Numbered from the stretch's first letter, positions 35,536 through 45,273 are shown. The stretch is 64,000 nucleotides of DNA from UBA6898 sp964463135 (GCA_964463135.1 CAYXBA010000008.1:1-64000), one strand, 5' to 3'. Made by a program: numbers and translations. The notes: a model not told the origin generated them from the letters alone.

Positions 35536-37548
35536 ATGGAAAAGGAAACCTGTAATTTTTCATTTTGTGCAAAGCCCGAAGTCGTTGAGATCGAGACCGA
35601 CATCCTTCTCATCGGCGGCGGTATGGCATGCTGCGGCGCAGCCTTTGAGGCAGCACGCTGGGCAACCCCGAAGGGAATAAAGATCACCATGGTTGACAAG
35701 GCAGCAACAGACAGAAGCGGCGCTGTTGCAATGGGTCTGTCGGCTATCAACACCTATATGGGCGAGAATGATCCTGCTGACTACGTAAAAATGGTCAGGA
35801 ACGACCTTATGGGCATCATCAGGGAAGACCTTGTATATGACCTTGGAAGGCACGTTGACGATTCAGTCAACCTCTTCGAGGAATGGGGTCTCCCGATCTG
35901 GAAGATGGGCGACGATGGATTCTCCCTCGACGGCTTCCAGGCAAGAGATGCAGGCAAGGCCCTTCTGAAGGACGGCGGCAAGCCGGTCCGTTCAGGAAAG
36001 TGGCAGATCATGATCAACGGTGAGTCCTACAAGGTCATCGTTGCTGAGGCAGCAAAGAGAGCTCTCGAGTTCAACAGGGCTGCAACAGGCGGCGCGCAGA
36101 ACCATTTTGAGAGAGTATTCATCGTAAAGCTTTATCACGATGCCAACGACCCCAAGAGGGTTGCAGCAGCAGCAGGCTTCAGCGTTCGTGAGAACAAGAT
36201 CTATATCTTCAAGGCGAGGGTAATGGTCAATGCTTCAGGCGGCGCTGTTAACGTATTCAGGCCGAGATCAACACAGGAAGGCCAGGGCCGCGCATGGTAT
36301 CCTGTATGGAACTCAGGTTCAGGCTATGCACTCGGTCTTCAGGCCGGCGCAGAGCTGACCATGATGGAAAACAGGTTCGTTCCTGCCCGTTTCAAGGACG
36401 GGTACGGCCCGGTTGGCGCATGGTTCCTCTTCTTCAAGGCAAAGGCAACCAACGCACTTGGTGAAGACTATTGCGCAAACGCAGAGAGCCTTGCTGATGC
36501 ACAGGCCAAATATACCGAAAAGTATGTCAACCCGCACGCTCTCGGCACGGCTATCCGTAACCACCTCATGATGAGGGATATGAAGGCAGGCAAGGGCCCG
36601 ATCCTCATGAGGACCGACGATGCAATGGCAGCTATCAATGCTACCTTCAAGGAGAAGCTGGGCGAGAAGGAAGGCGCAAAGAAGGTCAAGCACCTCGAGG
36701 CAGAGGCTTGGGAAGACTTTCTCGATATGGCTATCGGTCAGGCAGGCCTCTGGGCATGCAAGAACGTTGAGCCGGACAAGGAGCCTTCAGAGATCATGCC
36801 GACAGAGCCGTATCTTCTCGGCTCCCATGCAGGCTGCGCAGGTTTCTGGTGCAGCGGACCTGATGATCTTGGTGCACCCGCACACTATCATTGGGGTTAC
36901 AACAGGATGTCCACCGTCCCCGGCCTCTTCATGGCTGGCGACATCTGCGGCGCATCAGGCCATAAATTCTCCTCAGGCTCACACGCAGAGGGCAGGATTG
37001 CAGCCAAGAGTGCATTAGCATTCCTCCTTGATCATGCTGACTACAAGCCGACGATCAAAGAGACCGCTGATCAGATCGCAGCAGACCTGTACCTCCCGTT
37101 CGAGACCTACGAGAAGTACAAGACCGTTTCGACCGATCCTTTTGTCAATCCTCACTACATCAGGCCTAAGATGCTCCAGACCAGACTTCAGAAGATCGCT
37201 GACGAGTACTTTGGCGGTATCTCCACCTGGTACATGACCTCAAAGACCATGCTGGATGAGGGTCTCAAGCTCCTCGAAATGCTGAAGGAAGACGCCAATA
37301 AGATGGCTGCTGCCAATCTGCATGAGCTGATGAGATGCTGGGAAAACTTCCACAGAATCCTTTCTGTTGAGGCACATGCCCGTCACATCCTCTTCAGGGA
37401 AGAGTCCAGGTATCCTGGCTACTACTACAGGGGCGACTTCGACAAGATCGATGACGCTAACTGGAAATGCTTTGTTAACTCAAAGTATGATGCTGAAAAG
37501 AACACATGGGAAATGAAGAAAGTTCCCCATGCAAATCTCGTAGACTAG
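35536..37548 (+). CDS. aprA: adenylylsulfate reductase alpha subunit
   Basis: The 670-residue flavoprotein has the FAD motif ETDILLIGGGMACCGAAFEA near residue 20, RSGAVAMGLSAINTYMG and FMAGDICGASGHKFSSGS near 470. It reduces APS to sulfite and AMP, or runs in reverse in sulfur oxidisers. Its length is that of full AprA. It is followed by a strong rho-independent terminator. Confidence 0.97.
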   Translation: MEKETCNFSFCAKPEVVEIETDILLIGGGMACCGAAFEAARWATPKGIKITMVDKAATDRSGAVAMGLSAINTYMGENDPADYVKMVRNDLMGIIREDLVYDLGRHVDDSVNLFEEWGLPIWKMGDDGFSLDGFQARDAGKALLKDGGKPVRSGKWQIMINGESYKVIVAEAAKRALEFNRAATGGAQNHFERVFIVKLYHDANDPKRVAAAAGFSVRENKIYIFKARVMVNASGGAVNVFRPRSTQEGQGRAWYPVWNSGSGYALGLQAGAELTMMENRFVPARFKDGYGPVGAWFLFFKAKATNALGEDYCANAESLADAQAKYTEKYVNPHALGTAIRNHLMMRDMKAGKGPILMRTDDAMAAINATFKEKLGEKEGAKKVKHLEAEAWEDFLDMAIGQAGLWACKNVEPDKEPSEIMPTEPYLLGSHAGCAGFWCSGPDDLGAPAHYHWGYNRMSTVPGLFMAGDICGASGHKFSSGSHAEGRIAAKSALAFLLDHADYKPTIKETADQIAADLYLPFETYEKYKTVSTDPFVNPHYIRPKMLQTRLQKIADEYFGGISTWYMTSKTMLDEGLKLLEMLKEDANKMAAANLHELMRCWENFHRILSVEAHARHILFREESRYPGYYYRGDFDKIDDANWKCFVNSKYDAEKNTWEMKKVPHANLVD

Positions 37549-37557
37549 TTTTTCAAC

Positions 37558-37587
37558 GGGGAGGGCATTGCCCTCCCCTTCTTTTTT
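37558..37587 (+). terminator. rho-independent terminator after aprA
   Basis: GGGGAGGGC (37558-37566) pairs with GCCCTCCCC (37570-37578) around ATT, followed by TTCTTTTTT. It splits sat-aprBA from qmoABC, so the two may be made as separate transcripts or with partial readthrough. Confidence 0.88.
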
Positions 37588-37696
37588 CCTGTCAGAAATA
37601 AGACTGCATATTGCAGGGCGCAAACTATCATCTTGTTCGTTGCAATCTGCGGTTTTCGAGAAACAGTAGAGAATTACTGCCTCAAGGAGGATAGAC

Positions 37697-38950
37697 ATGG
37701 CAGAACATAAAAAGGTCCTGGTGATCGGCGGAGGCTTCAGCGGCCTGACAGCAGCAGTTGAGACTGCTGAGGCCGGTTTCGAGGTCATCATTGTAGAAAA
37801 GACACCGTTCTTTGGCGGAAGGGTCACACAGCTGAACAAGTACTTCCCGAAGCTCTGCCCGCCGAACTGCGGTCTAGAGATGAACTTTAAGCGGGTCAAG
37901 AACAGCGGCGACATAACCTTCTATACACTTGCCGAGGTCGAGAAGATCTCCGGCCAGGAAGGCAACTATGATGTTACGATAAAGCTGAGCCCTCGGTTCG
38001 TCAATGAGAAGTGCGTGGGCTGCAATGCCTGTGCAGAGGCCTGCCCGGTCGAGATGTCCAATGAGTTCAACTTTGGCCTGGACAAGACAAAGGCCGCTTA
38101 CATAACCCATAACCAGGCATTCCCGTTCCTCTATGCAATAGACGGGAAAAACTGCAAGGGCTCATCCTGCGGCAAATGCGCTGAGGCCTGCAAGTATGAT
38201 GCTATCGAGCTTGATATGAAGCCCCAGACCATTAACGTGAATGTGGGCTCAATCGTAATGGCGACCGGCTGGAATATATATGATATCTCGAAGCTCGACA
38301 ATCTCGGCGGCGGCAAGCTCGCAAATGTCATCTCAAATATGCAGATGGAGAGGCTTGCATCGCCGAACGGCCCGACCGGCGGAAAGATCCTTCGGCCTTC
38401 AGACAATAAGCCGGCAAAGAATATAGCGTTCGTGCAGTGTGCCGGCTCACGCGACGAGAACCACCTGCCGTATTGCTCCTATATCTGCTGCATGGCATCC
38501 ATGAAGCAGGCAACGTACGTCAGAGAGCAGTATAAGGATTCCAAGGCCAGCATCTTCTATATAGACCTGAGAACGCCCGGAAGATACGAGCAGTTCTACT
38601 GGAAGGTGAAGGAAGATCCGAATGTCTCATTCACCAAGGGGAAGGTTGCGGGCATTACAGAAGACCCCGAGACCAAGGACCTGATCGTCGAGGTTGAAGA
38701 TATCATGGCCGGCAAGAAGATCAAGGTGAAGTTTGATATGGTCGTACTTGCAGCAGGCATGGTCCCCTCGACCAAGACAGCGAAAATACCGGGAGACGTC
38801 TCATACACGCCTGATGGTTTTATTGCTGCTGCTTCTCTGAAAAAGGGCATGTACGCAGTCGGCACGCTCAAGAGTCCGGTTGACGTTGCCCGGTCAGTGC
38901 AGGATGCAACAGGAGTCGCAATAAAAAGCATTCAGAGCGCAAGGAGGTAG
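37697..38950 (+). CDS. qmoA: quinone-interacting oxidoreductase subunit QmoA
   Basis: The 417-residue HdrA-like flavoprotein has the FAD motif VIGGGFSGLTAAVETAEAG at residue 9, the HdrA-type CPPNCGLEMNF, and ferredoxin-like cysteines near 106 (CVGCNACAEACP) and 152 (CKGSSCGKCAEAC). QmoABC moves electrons from membrane quinol to AprBA. It is 8 bases upstream of qmoB. Confidence 0.95.
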   Translation: MAEHKKVLVIGGGFSGLTAAVETAEAGFEVIIVEKTPFFGGRVTQLNKYFPKLCPPNCGLEMNFKRVKNSGDITFYTLAEVEKISGQEGNYDVTIKLSPRFVNEKCVGCNACAEACPVEMSNEFNFGLDKTKAAYITHNQAFPFLYAIDGKNCKGSSCGKCAEACKYDAIELDMKPQTINVNVGSIVMATGWNIYDISKLDNLGGGKLANVISNMQMERLASPNGPTGGKILRPSDNKPAKNIAFVQCAGSRDENHLPYCSYICCMASMKQATYVREQYKDSKASIFYIDLRTPGRYEQFYWKVKEDPNVSFTKGKVAGITEDPETKDLIVEVEDIMAGKKIKVKFDMVVLAAGMVPSTKTAKIPGDVSYTPDGFIAAASLKKGMYAVGTLKSPVDVARSVQDATGVAIKSIQSARR

Positions 38951-38958
38951 GATTTATA

Positions 38959-41184
38959 ATGGAAAAGAAAATCGGCGTATATATATGTAAGGGCTGCGGC
39001 ATCGGAGAAGCCATCAATGTGGATGAGCTGAAAAAGGCCACAGCCGGCGGCGCAAAGGTCCCTGCCGAGGCTGTCAAGGAACACGACATACTCTGCGGTC
39101 CGGCCGGTCTTGAAATGATAAACAATGACATCAAGGAAGGGACGAACTGTATTGTTGTCGGCGCCTGCTCTCCCCGCGTTAAGTTCGAGGAGTTCGATTT
39201 TCCCGGCACGATCACGGAACGGGTAAGCCTCAGAGAGTTCATTGCCTGGACCATGGAGCCCCAGAACGAAGACACGCAGTCCGTAGCAGAAGACTACATG
39301 AAGATGGGTGTTATCAAGGTGCAGAAGGGCGATGTTCCTACGCCGAATATCCTTGAGGACCTGAGCAATACCATCATGGTGGTCGGCGGCGGTATTACCG
39401 GCATCACCGCAGCGATCGAGGCTGCCAATGCCGGATACAAGGTTATCCTCGTAGAAAAAGAGGCGGAACTCGGCGGCTGGTCAGCAAAGCTTTACAAGGA
39501 GACGCCGCGGGTCTATCCGTATGACAAGCTGGATGAGCCCCGGATCTTTGACAAGATCAAGGAACTGGAAGCGCACCCTGATATCACCATCTATAAGTCA
39601 ACCATAGTAGAAAAAACGGACGGCCAGCCAGGCCTCTTTGATGTTACATTGAACACGAACGGTTCCACCCTGACGGTCAAGGTCGGGGCGTTTGTCATGG
39701 CAGCAGGCTGGAAGCCTTATGATGCTTCAAAATTGGGTCATCTGGGATATGGCCACCCGAACGTTATCACTAATGTGCAGATGGAAGAGATCGCAAAGAA
39801 GGGCAAGATCACCCGGCCTTCTGACGGCAAAGAGGCAAAGAATGTGGCCTTTATTCAGTGCGCAGGGTCAAGAGATGCAGATCATCTTCCGTACTGTTCT
39901 TCCTTCTGCTGCGGCACGTCGCTCAAGCAGGCAAAATATGTGAGAGAGAAGAGCAGCGATGCTGTTGCCATGATCTTCTATAAGGATATCAGGACTCCGG
40001 GCCAGACCGAGCTCTTCTACAAGAACATGCAGAACGACCCTGGCGTGCTCCTGACCAAGGGAGATGTAACCGCTATCACTGATGCAGGGAACGGCAACCT
40101 CTTTGTTGAGGCCGAAAATACGCTCCTTGGCGAAAAAATTAAGGTCGAGGCCGATCTGGTGGTCCTGGCAACCGGCATTGTGCCTGCAACAAGGGCTACC
40201 CAGGAATACTTTGACGCACTTACCGAGGTTGGCAAGAAGGGCGATGATGCAAAGAAGGCCTTTCTTGAGGAAACACCAAAGCCTGATTCCATATTGAACC
40301 TTACGTACCGCCAGGGGCCTGAGATCCCGACGCTTGAAGGAGCATACGGTTTTGCAGACTCCAACTTCATCTGCTTCCAGTATGAGACCAGGAGGACAGG
40401 TATCTATACAGCAGGATGCGTAAAGCAGCCCATGACCATGTCCGATGCAGCAGACGATGCTGCTGGCGCTGCGCTGAAGGCTATTCAGTGCGTTGAGCAT
40501 GTGGCAAAAGGCATGGCAGTCCATCCAAGGGCATGGGACACCACCTTCCCTGATCCGATGCTGATCAAGTGTACGGCATGCAAGCGTTGCACAGAAGAGT
40601 GTCCTTTCGGTGCGATCGATGAAGATGAAAAGGGCATCCCGAAATACAACCTCAACCGCTGCCGCCGCTGCGGCACCTGCATGGGTGCATGCCCTGAAAG
40701 GATCGTATCCTTCAAGGACTTTAGCGTTGATATCGTCGGCTCCATGATCAAAGGCATTGATGTGCCTGATGAAGGATACCGCGTCATTGTCCTTGCATGC
40801 GAAAACGATGCGTACCCCGCACTCGACAGTGCAGCTATAAAGAAGATGAAGCTTCATCCTTCGGTAAGGATCATCCCGGTCAGGTGCCTTGGTTCAACCA
40901 ACCTGGTCTGGGTCACGGACGCCCTCTCAAGAGGTATTGACGGACTGATCCTTCTCGGCTGCAAATACGGCGAGAACTATCAGTGCCATTTTGTCAAAGG
41001 CAGCGAGCTCGCAAATTACCGGTTCAGCAAGCTTCAGGAGACGCTCAGCAAGCTCCAGCTCGAGGCAGACCGGTGCCAGCTTCTGCAGGTGGCCATATCC
41101 GAGTATGACAAGCTGCCTGCCATGATCGATGACTTTATGAAGAGGATCGATGAAGTGGGCCCTAATCCGTTCAAGGGATTCTAA
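38959..41184 (+). CDS. qmoB: quinone-interacting oxidoreductase subunit QmoB
   Basis: The 741 residues combine a short N-terminal cysteine motif (YICKGCGIGEA), an HdrA-like FAD domain (VVGGGITGITAAIEAANAGY near 140), two ferredoxin clusters (CTACKRCTEECP near 537, CRRCGTCMGACP near 567) and a C-terminal MvhD-like domain (from about 605, with ILLGCKYGENYQCH). That order is standard for QmoB. The gap to qmoC contains an inverted hexamer repeat. Confidence 0.95.
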   Translation: MEKKIGVYICKGCGIGEAINVDELKKATAGGAKVPAEAVKEHDILCGPAGLEMINNDIKEGTNCIVVGACSPRVKFEEFDFPGTITERVSLREFIAWTMEPQNEDTQSVAEDYMKMGVIKVQKGDVPTPNILEDLSNTIMVVGGGITGITAAIEAANAGYKVILVEKEAELGGWSAKLYKETPRVYPYDKLDEPRIFDKIKELEAHPDITIYKSTIVEKTDGQPGLFDVTLNTNGSTLTVKVGAFVMAAGWKPYDASKLGHLGYGHPNVITNVQMEEIAKKGKITRPSDGKEAKNVAFIQCAGSRDADHLPYCSSFCCGTSLKQAKYVREKSSDAVAMIFYKDIRTPGQTELFYKNMQNDPGVLLTKGDVTAITDAGNGNLFVEAENTLLGEKIKVEADLVVLATGIVPATRATQEYFDALTEVGKKGDDAKKAFLEETPKPDSILNLTYRQGPEIPTLEGAYGFADSNFICFQYETRRTGIYTAGCVKQPMTMSDAADDAAGAALKAIQCVEHVAKGMAVHPRAWDTTFPDPMLIKCTACKRCTEECPFGAIDEDEKGIPKYNLNRCRRCGTCMGACPERIVSFKDFSVDIVGSMIKGIDVPDEGYRVIVLACENDAYPALDSAAIKKMKLHPSVRIIPVRCLGSTNLVWVTDALSRGIDGLILLGCKYGENYQCHFVKGSELANYRFSKLQETLSKLQLEADRCQLLQVAISEYDKLPAMIDDFMKRIDEVGPNPFKGF

Positions 41185-41199
41185 AGGACAGAGACTACA

Positions 41200-41252
41200 G
41201 GTTAAGGTTAAGGCTGAGAAAAACTCGACCCTGACCTAAGCCTCAACCTAAC
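41200..41252. repeat. inverted AGGTTA-type hexamer repeat between qmoB and qmoC
   Basis: GGTTAAGGTTAAGGCTGAG (41200-41218) faces CTAAGCCTCAACCTAAC (41236-41252), nearly complementary, in the 91-base gap. The unit resembles the hexamers at the transaldolase stop. No T-run follows, so it is not a terminator, but it could stall or protect the transcript. Confidence 0.55.
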
Positions 41253-41275
41253 GAATTTACAGGAGGAAGAAATAT

Positions 41276-42481
41276 ATGGCAGAGCAGATCATAAAACCTG
41301 ATGTCAATTTCATTAACGATATTATCGCGGCAGGCGGCGAGTCGGTAAAGAAGTGTTTTCAGTGCGCAACCTGTTCCGTAGTATGCAATGTTACCCCGGA
41401 AGACAACCCCTTTCCGAGAAAAGAGATGATCGCTGCGCAGTGGGGGCTTAAGGACCGCCTGATCAGCAACCCGGATGTCTGGCTCTGCCATCAGTGCAGT
41501 GACTGTACGGCATACTGCCCGAGAGGTGCCAAACCCGGCGAAGTGCTGGGCGCTATCAGGAAGCTGAGCATAGAGCATTATGCAACCCCCGGATTTATGG
41601 GCAAGGCAGTTGGCAGTCCGAAGGCCCTGATAGGTCTTCTCGCTGTTCCGGTCCTTATCTTTATTGCAGCGATCATGATGCAGGGACATTCCTTTATCCC
41701 TGAAGGCCGAATCGTGTACGCCGAGAAATTTATGAAGGTTCCGTATATTGACGTCATCTTCAGCGCGGCAGCACTTTTTGCCGTCTTCGGATTTTTTATG
41801 GGAGTGACCAGATACTGGAAGGATCTCACAAAAAATATCGAGAAGAGTTCAAACCCCTGGCAGAGAAAGGTCAAGGGTCCCATGATCGCCATGATACTCG
41901 AAACGGTCTTTGAGTTCATGACCCATAAACGATTCAAGAAATGCGATGTGACCAATGACCGGTCAAAGACCCATCTGTTCGTTTTTTTCGGGTTTGTCGG
42001 TCTTGCCATAACAACGACCTGGGCCATTGCCTACCTCTACGGGTACGAATTTTTTGGCATCAAGGCATTCTCTGTTTTTAATTTCGGCGAATCACCCTAT
42101 CCGCTCTATGACCCGATGAAGATCGTCGGCAATGTGAGTGCCGTGCTTCTTCTTGCCGGCATCCTGCAGGTCATTACGAACAGACGGAAGAATGCGGAAA
42201 AGGCCGGCCCAGGCAGCTATTATGACTGGCTCTTCATCAGCGTTATAACATCGATCGTCGTAACGGGCATGCTTTCCGAGGGACTGCGGCTCGTTGATAT
42301 CGGCACGGAAGACGGCCTGAAGCTTGCCGATGTCCGTATGCTTGCTTATCCCGTTTATTTTATCCATCTTGTTTCTGTCTTCTTTCTCTTTGCGTATGCG
42401 CCATTTTCAAAGATGGCTCATATGGTATACAGGACAACTGCCCTGGTGTTTGCAAAATATTCCAACCGGGCAGTCAATTAA
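41276..42481 (+). CDS. qmoC: quinone-interacting oxidoreductase membrane subunit QmoC
   Basis: The 401 residues have two HdrC-like [4Fe-4S] motifs (CFQCATCSVVCN near 28 and CHQCSDCTAYCP near 72), then about six membrane helices (ALIGLLAVPVLIFIAAIM onward) of a cytochrome b / HdrE-like domain with candidate haem histidines. It would exchange electrons with menaquinol. AGGAGGAAG precedes the ATG. Confidence 0.95.
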   Translation: MAEQIIKPDVNFINDIIAAGGESVKKCFQCATCSVVCNVTPEDNPFPRKEMIAAQWGLKDRLISNPDVWLCHQCSDCTAYCPRGAKPGEVLGAIRKLSIEHYATPGFMGKAVGSPKALIGLLAVPVLIFIAAIMMQGHSFIPEGRIVYAEKFMKVPYIDVIFSAAALFAVFGFFMGVTRYWKDLTKNIEKSSNPWQRKVKGPMIAMILETVFEFMTHKRFKKCDVTNDRSKTHLFVFFGFVGLAITTTWAIAYLYGYEFFGIKAFSVFNFGESPYPLYDPMKIVGNVSAVLLLAGILQVITNRRKNAEKAGPGSYYDWLFISVITSIVVTGMLSEGLRLVDIGTEDGLKLADVRMLAYPVYFIHLVSVFFLFAYAPFSKMAHMVYRTTALVFAKYSNRAVN

Positions 42482-42518
42482 GGTTTAAACGTCCCAACGA
42501 AAGGACAGGTGAAGCGCC

Positions 42519-42959
42519 ATGATGGTAAAAGAGATATTAGGACCGATCAATTCGAATATCATCTCGATCGACAAGGATAAGTCTGTCGCAGACGCGATCA
42601 ATCAGCTGGTCGAGAATGAGGTGGGAGCGCTGATTGTTTTGGACAACGGGAAACCGGTCGGCATGTTCACGGAAAGAGATGTGCTCAAGTCCTGGACAAG
42701 GAAGGGCAATATCCTTTTCAAGGACATCAAGGTGGGCGAGGTCATGACCACAAACCTCATTATCTGCGAGATCGATGACGATCTTTGCTATGTAACCACC
42801 ATCATGATCAAGAACAGGATCAGACATCTTCCGATCGTTGAAAATACAAAGATCGTTGCCATGTTGTCCATCAGGGACGTGGTGAAGGCCCAGGTATCAG
42901 ACCTCAGGGCAGAGAACCATTATCTGAAGGACTATATATCTGACAAATACCCCGGATAA
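42519..42959 (+). CDS. two-CBS-domain protein, candidate adenylate sensor
   Basis: The 146 residues are a single Bateman module: CBS1 (ISIDKDKSVADAINQLVENE, VGMFTERDVLKSW) and CBS2 (LIICEIDDDLCYVTTIMIKN, VAMLSIRDVVKAQ). Such pairs often bind AMP, ADP, ATP or SAM. No enzyme domain is attached. It lies 37 bases after qmoC and before hppA, between an AMP-making and a PPi-using module, so sensing AMP/ATP for that pathway is a reasonable but untested guess. Confidence 0.88.
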   Translation: MMVKEILGPINSNIISIDKDKSVADAINQLVENEVGALIVLDNGKPVGMFTERDVLKSWTRKGNILFKDIKVGEVMTTNLIICEIDDDLCYVTTIMIKNRIRHLPIVENTKIVAMLSIRDVVKAQVSDLRAENHYLKDYISDKYPG

Positions 42960-43083
42960 ATATTACTAATAAGAATTTCTTGCTTTTTTATAAAAATTTA
43001 TAATTTGCATTATTCGACCGGATTGTAAATACTAACACGATTTTCAGGACGCCAGTTACTAAACCCTAATTTAAAGGAGGAGT

Positions 43084-45162
43084 TTGATGAGTTCAACGAT
43101 TTTATTTGCCTTAGGTTGCGGAGTGCTCGGCGTAATATACGCTGTCATGACCGCAATGTGGGTCTCAAAGCAGGACGCAGGAAGCACCAAGATGCAGGAG
43201 ATTTCGAACGCCGTGAAAGAGGGCGCATATGCCTTTCTTGCACGCGAATATAAGACCGTTGCCATGGTTGCTATAGTTCTGGTCATTGCCATTGCTGCAA
43301 TACCGGCCTTGGGGATGTGGGCTGCAATCGGATTTGTTATCGGCACTGTCGGATCTGCATTTGCCGGCTTTGTCGGGATGTGGGTCACTGTCCGCGCAAA
43401 CGTTCGCACAACCGCTGCTGCCAGCAGGGGCCTTCAGGCTGCACTCGGCCTTGCGTTCAAGGGCGGCTCGGTTACCGGCGTTATGGTTGTTGGTACAGGC
43501 ATCATAGGCCTTGCAGGCTTTTATTTCATTGCAAAGCAGGCTGCCCCTGAACAGGCATTCCATGCATTGATAGGCCTTGGCTTCGGCTGCTCCTTGATGA
43601 GCGTGTTCGCCCGTATCGCAGGCGGTATCTATACAAAGGCAGCTGACGTAGGCGCTGACCTCGTCGGCAAGGTTGAGGCAGGCATCCCTGAGGATGATCC
43701 CAGGAACCCTGCAGTTATCGCAGACAACGTAGGTGACAACGTAGGCGACTGTGCAGGTATGGCAGCTGATCTTTATGAAACCTACACCGTTACGCTTGTT
43801 GCAGCAATGCTTCTTGCCAAGACCGTTTTCGGCGCTGAAAGCCCATGGGTCGAATTCCCGATGATGCTCGGCGGCATATCGATCATTGCTTCCATTATCG
43901 GCACATTCGCAGTAAGGCTCGGCAAGAACAACTACATTATGGGTGCTCTTTACAAAGGGCTGGCAGTTGCAGGTGTTCTTGCTGCAATAACCTTCTATAT
44001 CGTTACCGGTGAATTTCTGAAGGGTGTGGATGCTGCTTCAATGGCCTCACATCCGTCTTTTACCCAGATGAGCGTCTTTCTTATGTCTCTGATCGGCCTT
44101 GCACTCACAGGACTGATCGTTGTAATAACCGAGTACTTTACTGCCAAGGAATATGCCCCTGTTAAGCACATTGCACAGGCCAGCCTGACCGGCCACGGCA
44201 CAAACGTCATCGCAGGCCTTGCAGTCAGCATGAAGTCAACCGCTGCTCCTGTTCTGGTCATCGTTGCCTCAATCCTTGGTGCGTATCATTTAGGCGGCGG
44301 ATTTGACGGCGATCTGACAGGCGGTCTTTTTGCTATCGCTCTTTCAGCGGTTTCGATGCTTTCGATGACCGGTATTGTTGTTGCCATCGACTCATACGGT
44401 CCTATCACGGACAATGCAGGCGGTATTGCAGAGATGTCAGGCTTGCCTGAAGAGATCCGCAACATAACCGATCCTCTCGATGCAGTCGGCAACACCACAA
44501 AGGCTGTCACCAAGGGCTATGCTATCGGCTCCGCAGGACTTGCTGCCCTTGTTCTTTTTGCAGAATACTCGAGGTCGTTCTCCTCTCCTGTGCTCTTTGA
44601 TCTTTCGAATCCGATGGTCCTTGCAGGTCTTTTCATCGGCGGTCTGCTCCCTTATTATTACGGCTCACTCCTTATGGAAGCAGTCGGCAAGGCAGCAGGC
44701 AGTATTGTTGATGAGGTCAGGAGACAGTTCAGAGAGATCCCTGGCATCATGGAATACAAGGCAAAGCCTGAATATGGCAAGTGCGTTGACATCGTTACCC
44801 AGTCAGCCATCAAGCAGATGATGGTCCCTGCGCTTATCCCGGTTGTAGCACCTATCGCAGTTGGACTGCTTCTTGGTAAAGAGGCACTCGGCGGCGTCCT
44901 TATCGGAAGCATCCTGACCGGTCTCTTCCAGGCTATTGCCATGACCAGCGGCGGCGGCGCATGGGACAATGCGAAGAAGGCCTTTGAAGACGGCGTAACC
45001 GATTCCAAGGGTGTTGTTCACAAGAAGGGCAGCGATGGACATAAGGCCTCTGTTACCGGCGATACGGTCGGCGATCCTTACAAGGATACCGCAGGACCTG
45101 CAATCAACCCGATGATCAAGGTTATCAATATCGTTGCACTCCTGATCGTTCCGATGCTGTAG
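43084..45162 (+). CDS. hppA: membrane-bound pyrophosphatase, K+-independent H+-pumping signature
   Basis: The 692-residue protein has about 16 membrane helices and the M-PPase motifs DVGADLVGKVEAG (Dx7KxE), DNVGDNVGDCAGMAADLYE-type acidic loop near 220 and the C-terminal VTGDTVGDPYKDT. The segment GNTTKAVTKGYAIG has Lys at 473 and Thr at 476, the pair that marks the K+-independent class, which pumps protons. It would conserve energy from PPi released by Sat. AGGAGG precedes the ATG and a terminator follows. Confidence 0.96.
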   Translation: MMSSTILFALGCGVLGVIYAVMTAMWVSKQDAGSTKMQEISNAVKEGAYAFLAREYKTVAMVAIVLVIAIAAIPALGMWAAIGFVIGTVGSAFAGFVGMWVTVRANVRTTAAASRGLQAALGLAFKGGSVTGVMVVGTGIIGLAGFYFIAKQAAPEQAFHALIGLGFGCSLMSVFARIAGGIYTKAADVGADLVGKVEAGIPEDDPRNPAVIADNVGDNVGDCAGMAADLYETYTVTLVAAMLLAKTVFGAESPWVEFPMMLGGISIIASIIGTFAVRLGKNNYIMGALYKGLAVAGVLAAITFYIVTGEFLKGVDAASMASHPSFTQMSVFLMSLIGLALTGLIVVITEYFTAKEYAPVKHIAQASLTGHGTNVIAGLAVSMKSTAAPVLVIVASILGAYHLGGGFDGDLTGGLFAIALSAVSMLSMTGIVVAIDSYGPITDNAGGIAEMSGLPEEIRNITDPLDAVGNTTKAVTKGYAIGSAGLAALVLFAEYSRSFSSPVLFDLSNPMVLAGLFIGGLLPYYYGSLLMEAVGKAAGSIVDEVRRQFREIPGIMEYKAKPEYGKCVDIVTQSAIKQMMVPALIPVVAPIAVGLLLGKEALGGVLIGSILTGLFQAIAMTSGGGAWDNAKKAFEDGVTDSKGVVHKKGSDGHKASVTGDTVGDPYKDTAGPAINPMIKVINIVALLIVPML

Positions 45163-45184
45163 CAGCATTTGATTTCAAACAGAA

Positions 45185-45216
45185 GCCGGTCCCAAGGCAT
45201 TGGGACCGGCTTTTTT
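45185..45216 (+). terminator. rho-independent terminator after hppA
   Basis: GCCGGTCCCAA (45185-45195) pairs perfectly with TTGGGACCGGC (45200-45210) around GGCA, followed by TTTTTT. It ends the adk-to-hppA region. Confidence 0.93.
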
Positions 45217-45273
45217 GTTATAATTCCATAAACCAGCAAAATCAAGCCCAAAGAATAAATCGAGGATGTGCAA

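Noticed and set aside
39868..40857. 329-codon minus-strand frame inside qmoB
   Set aside because: It is a shadow of the qmoB coding pattern, with Cys- and Ala-rich nonsense sequence.
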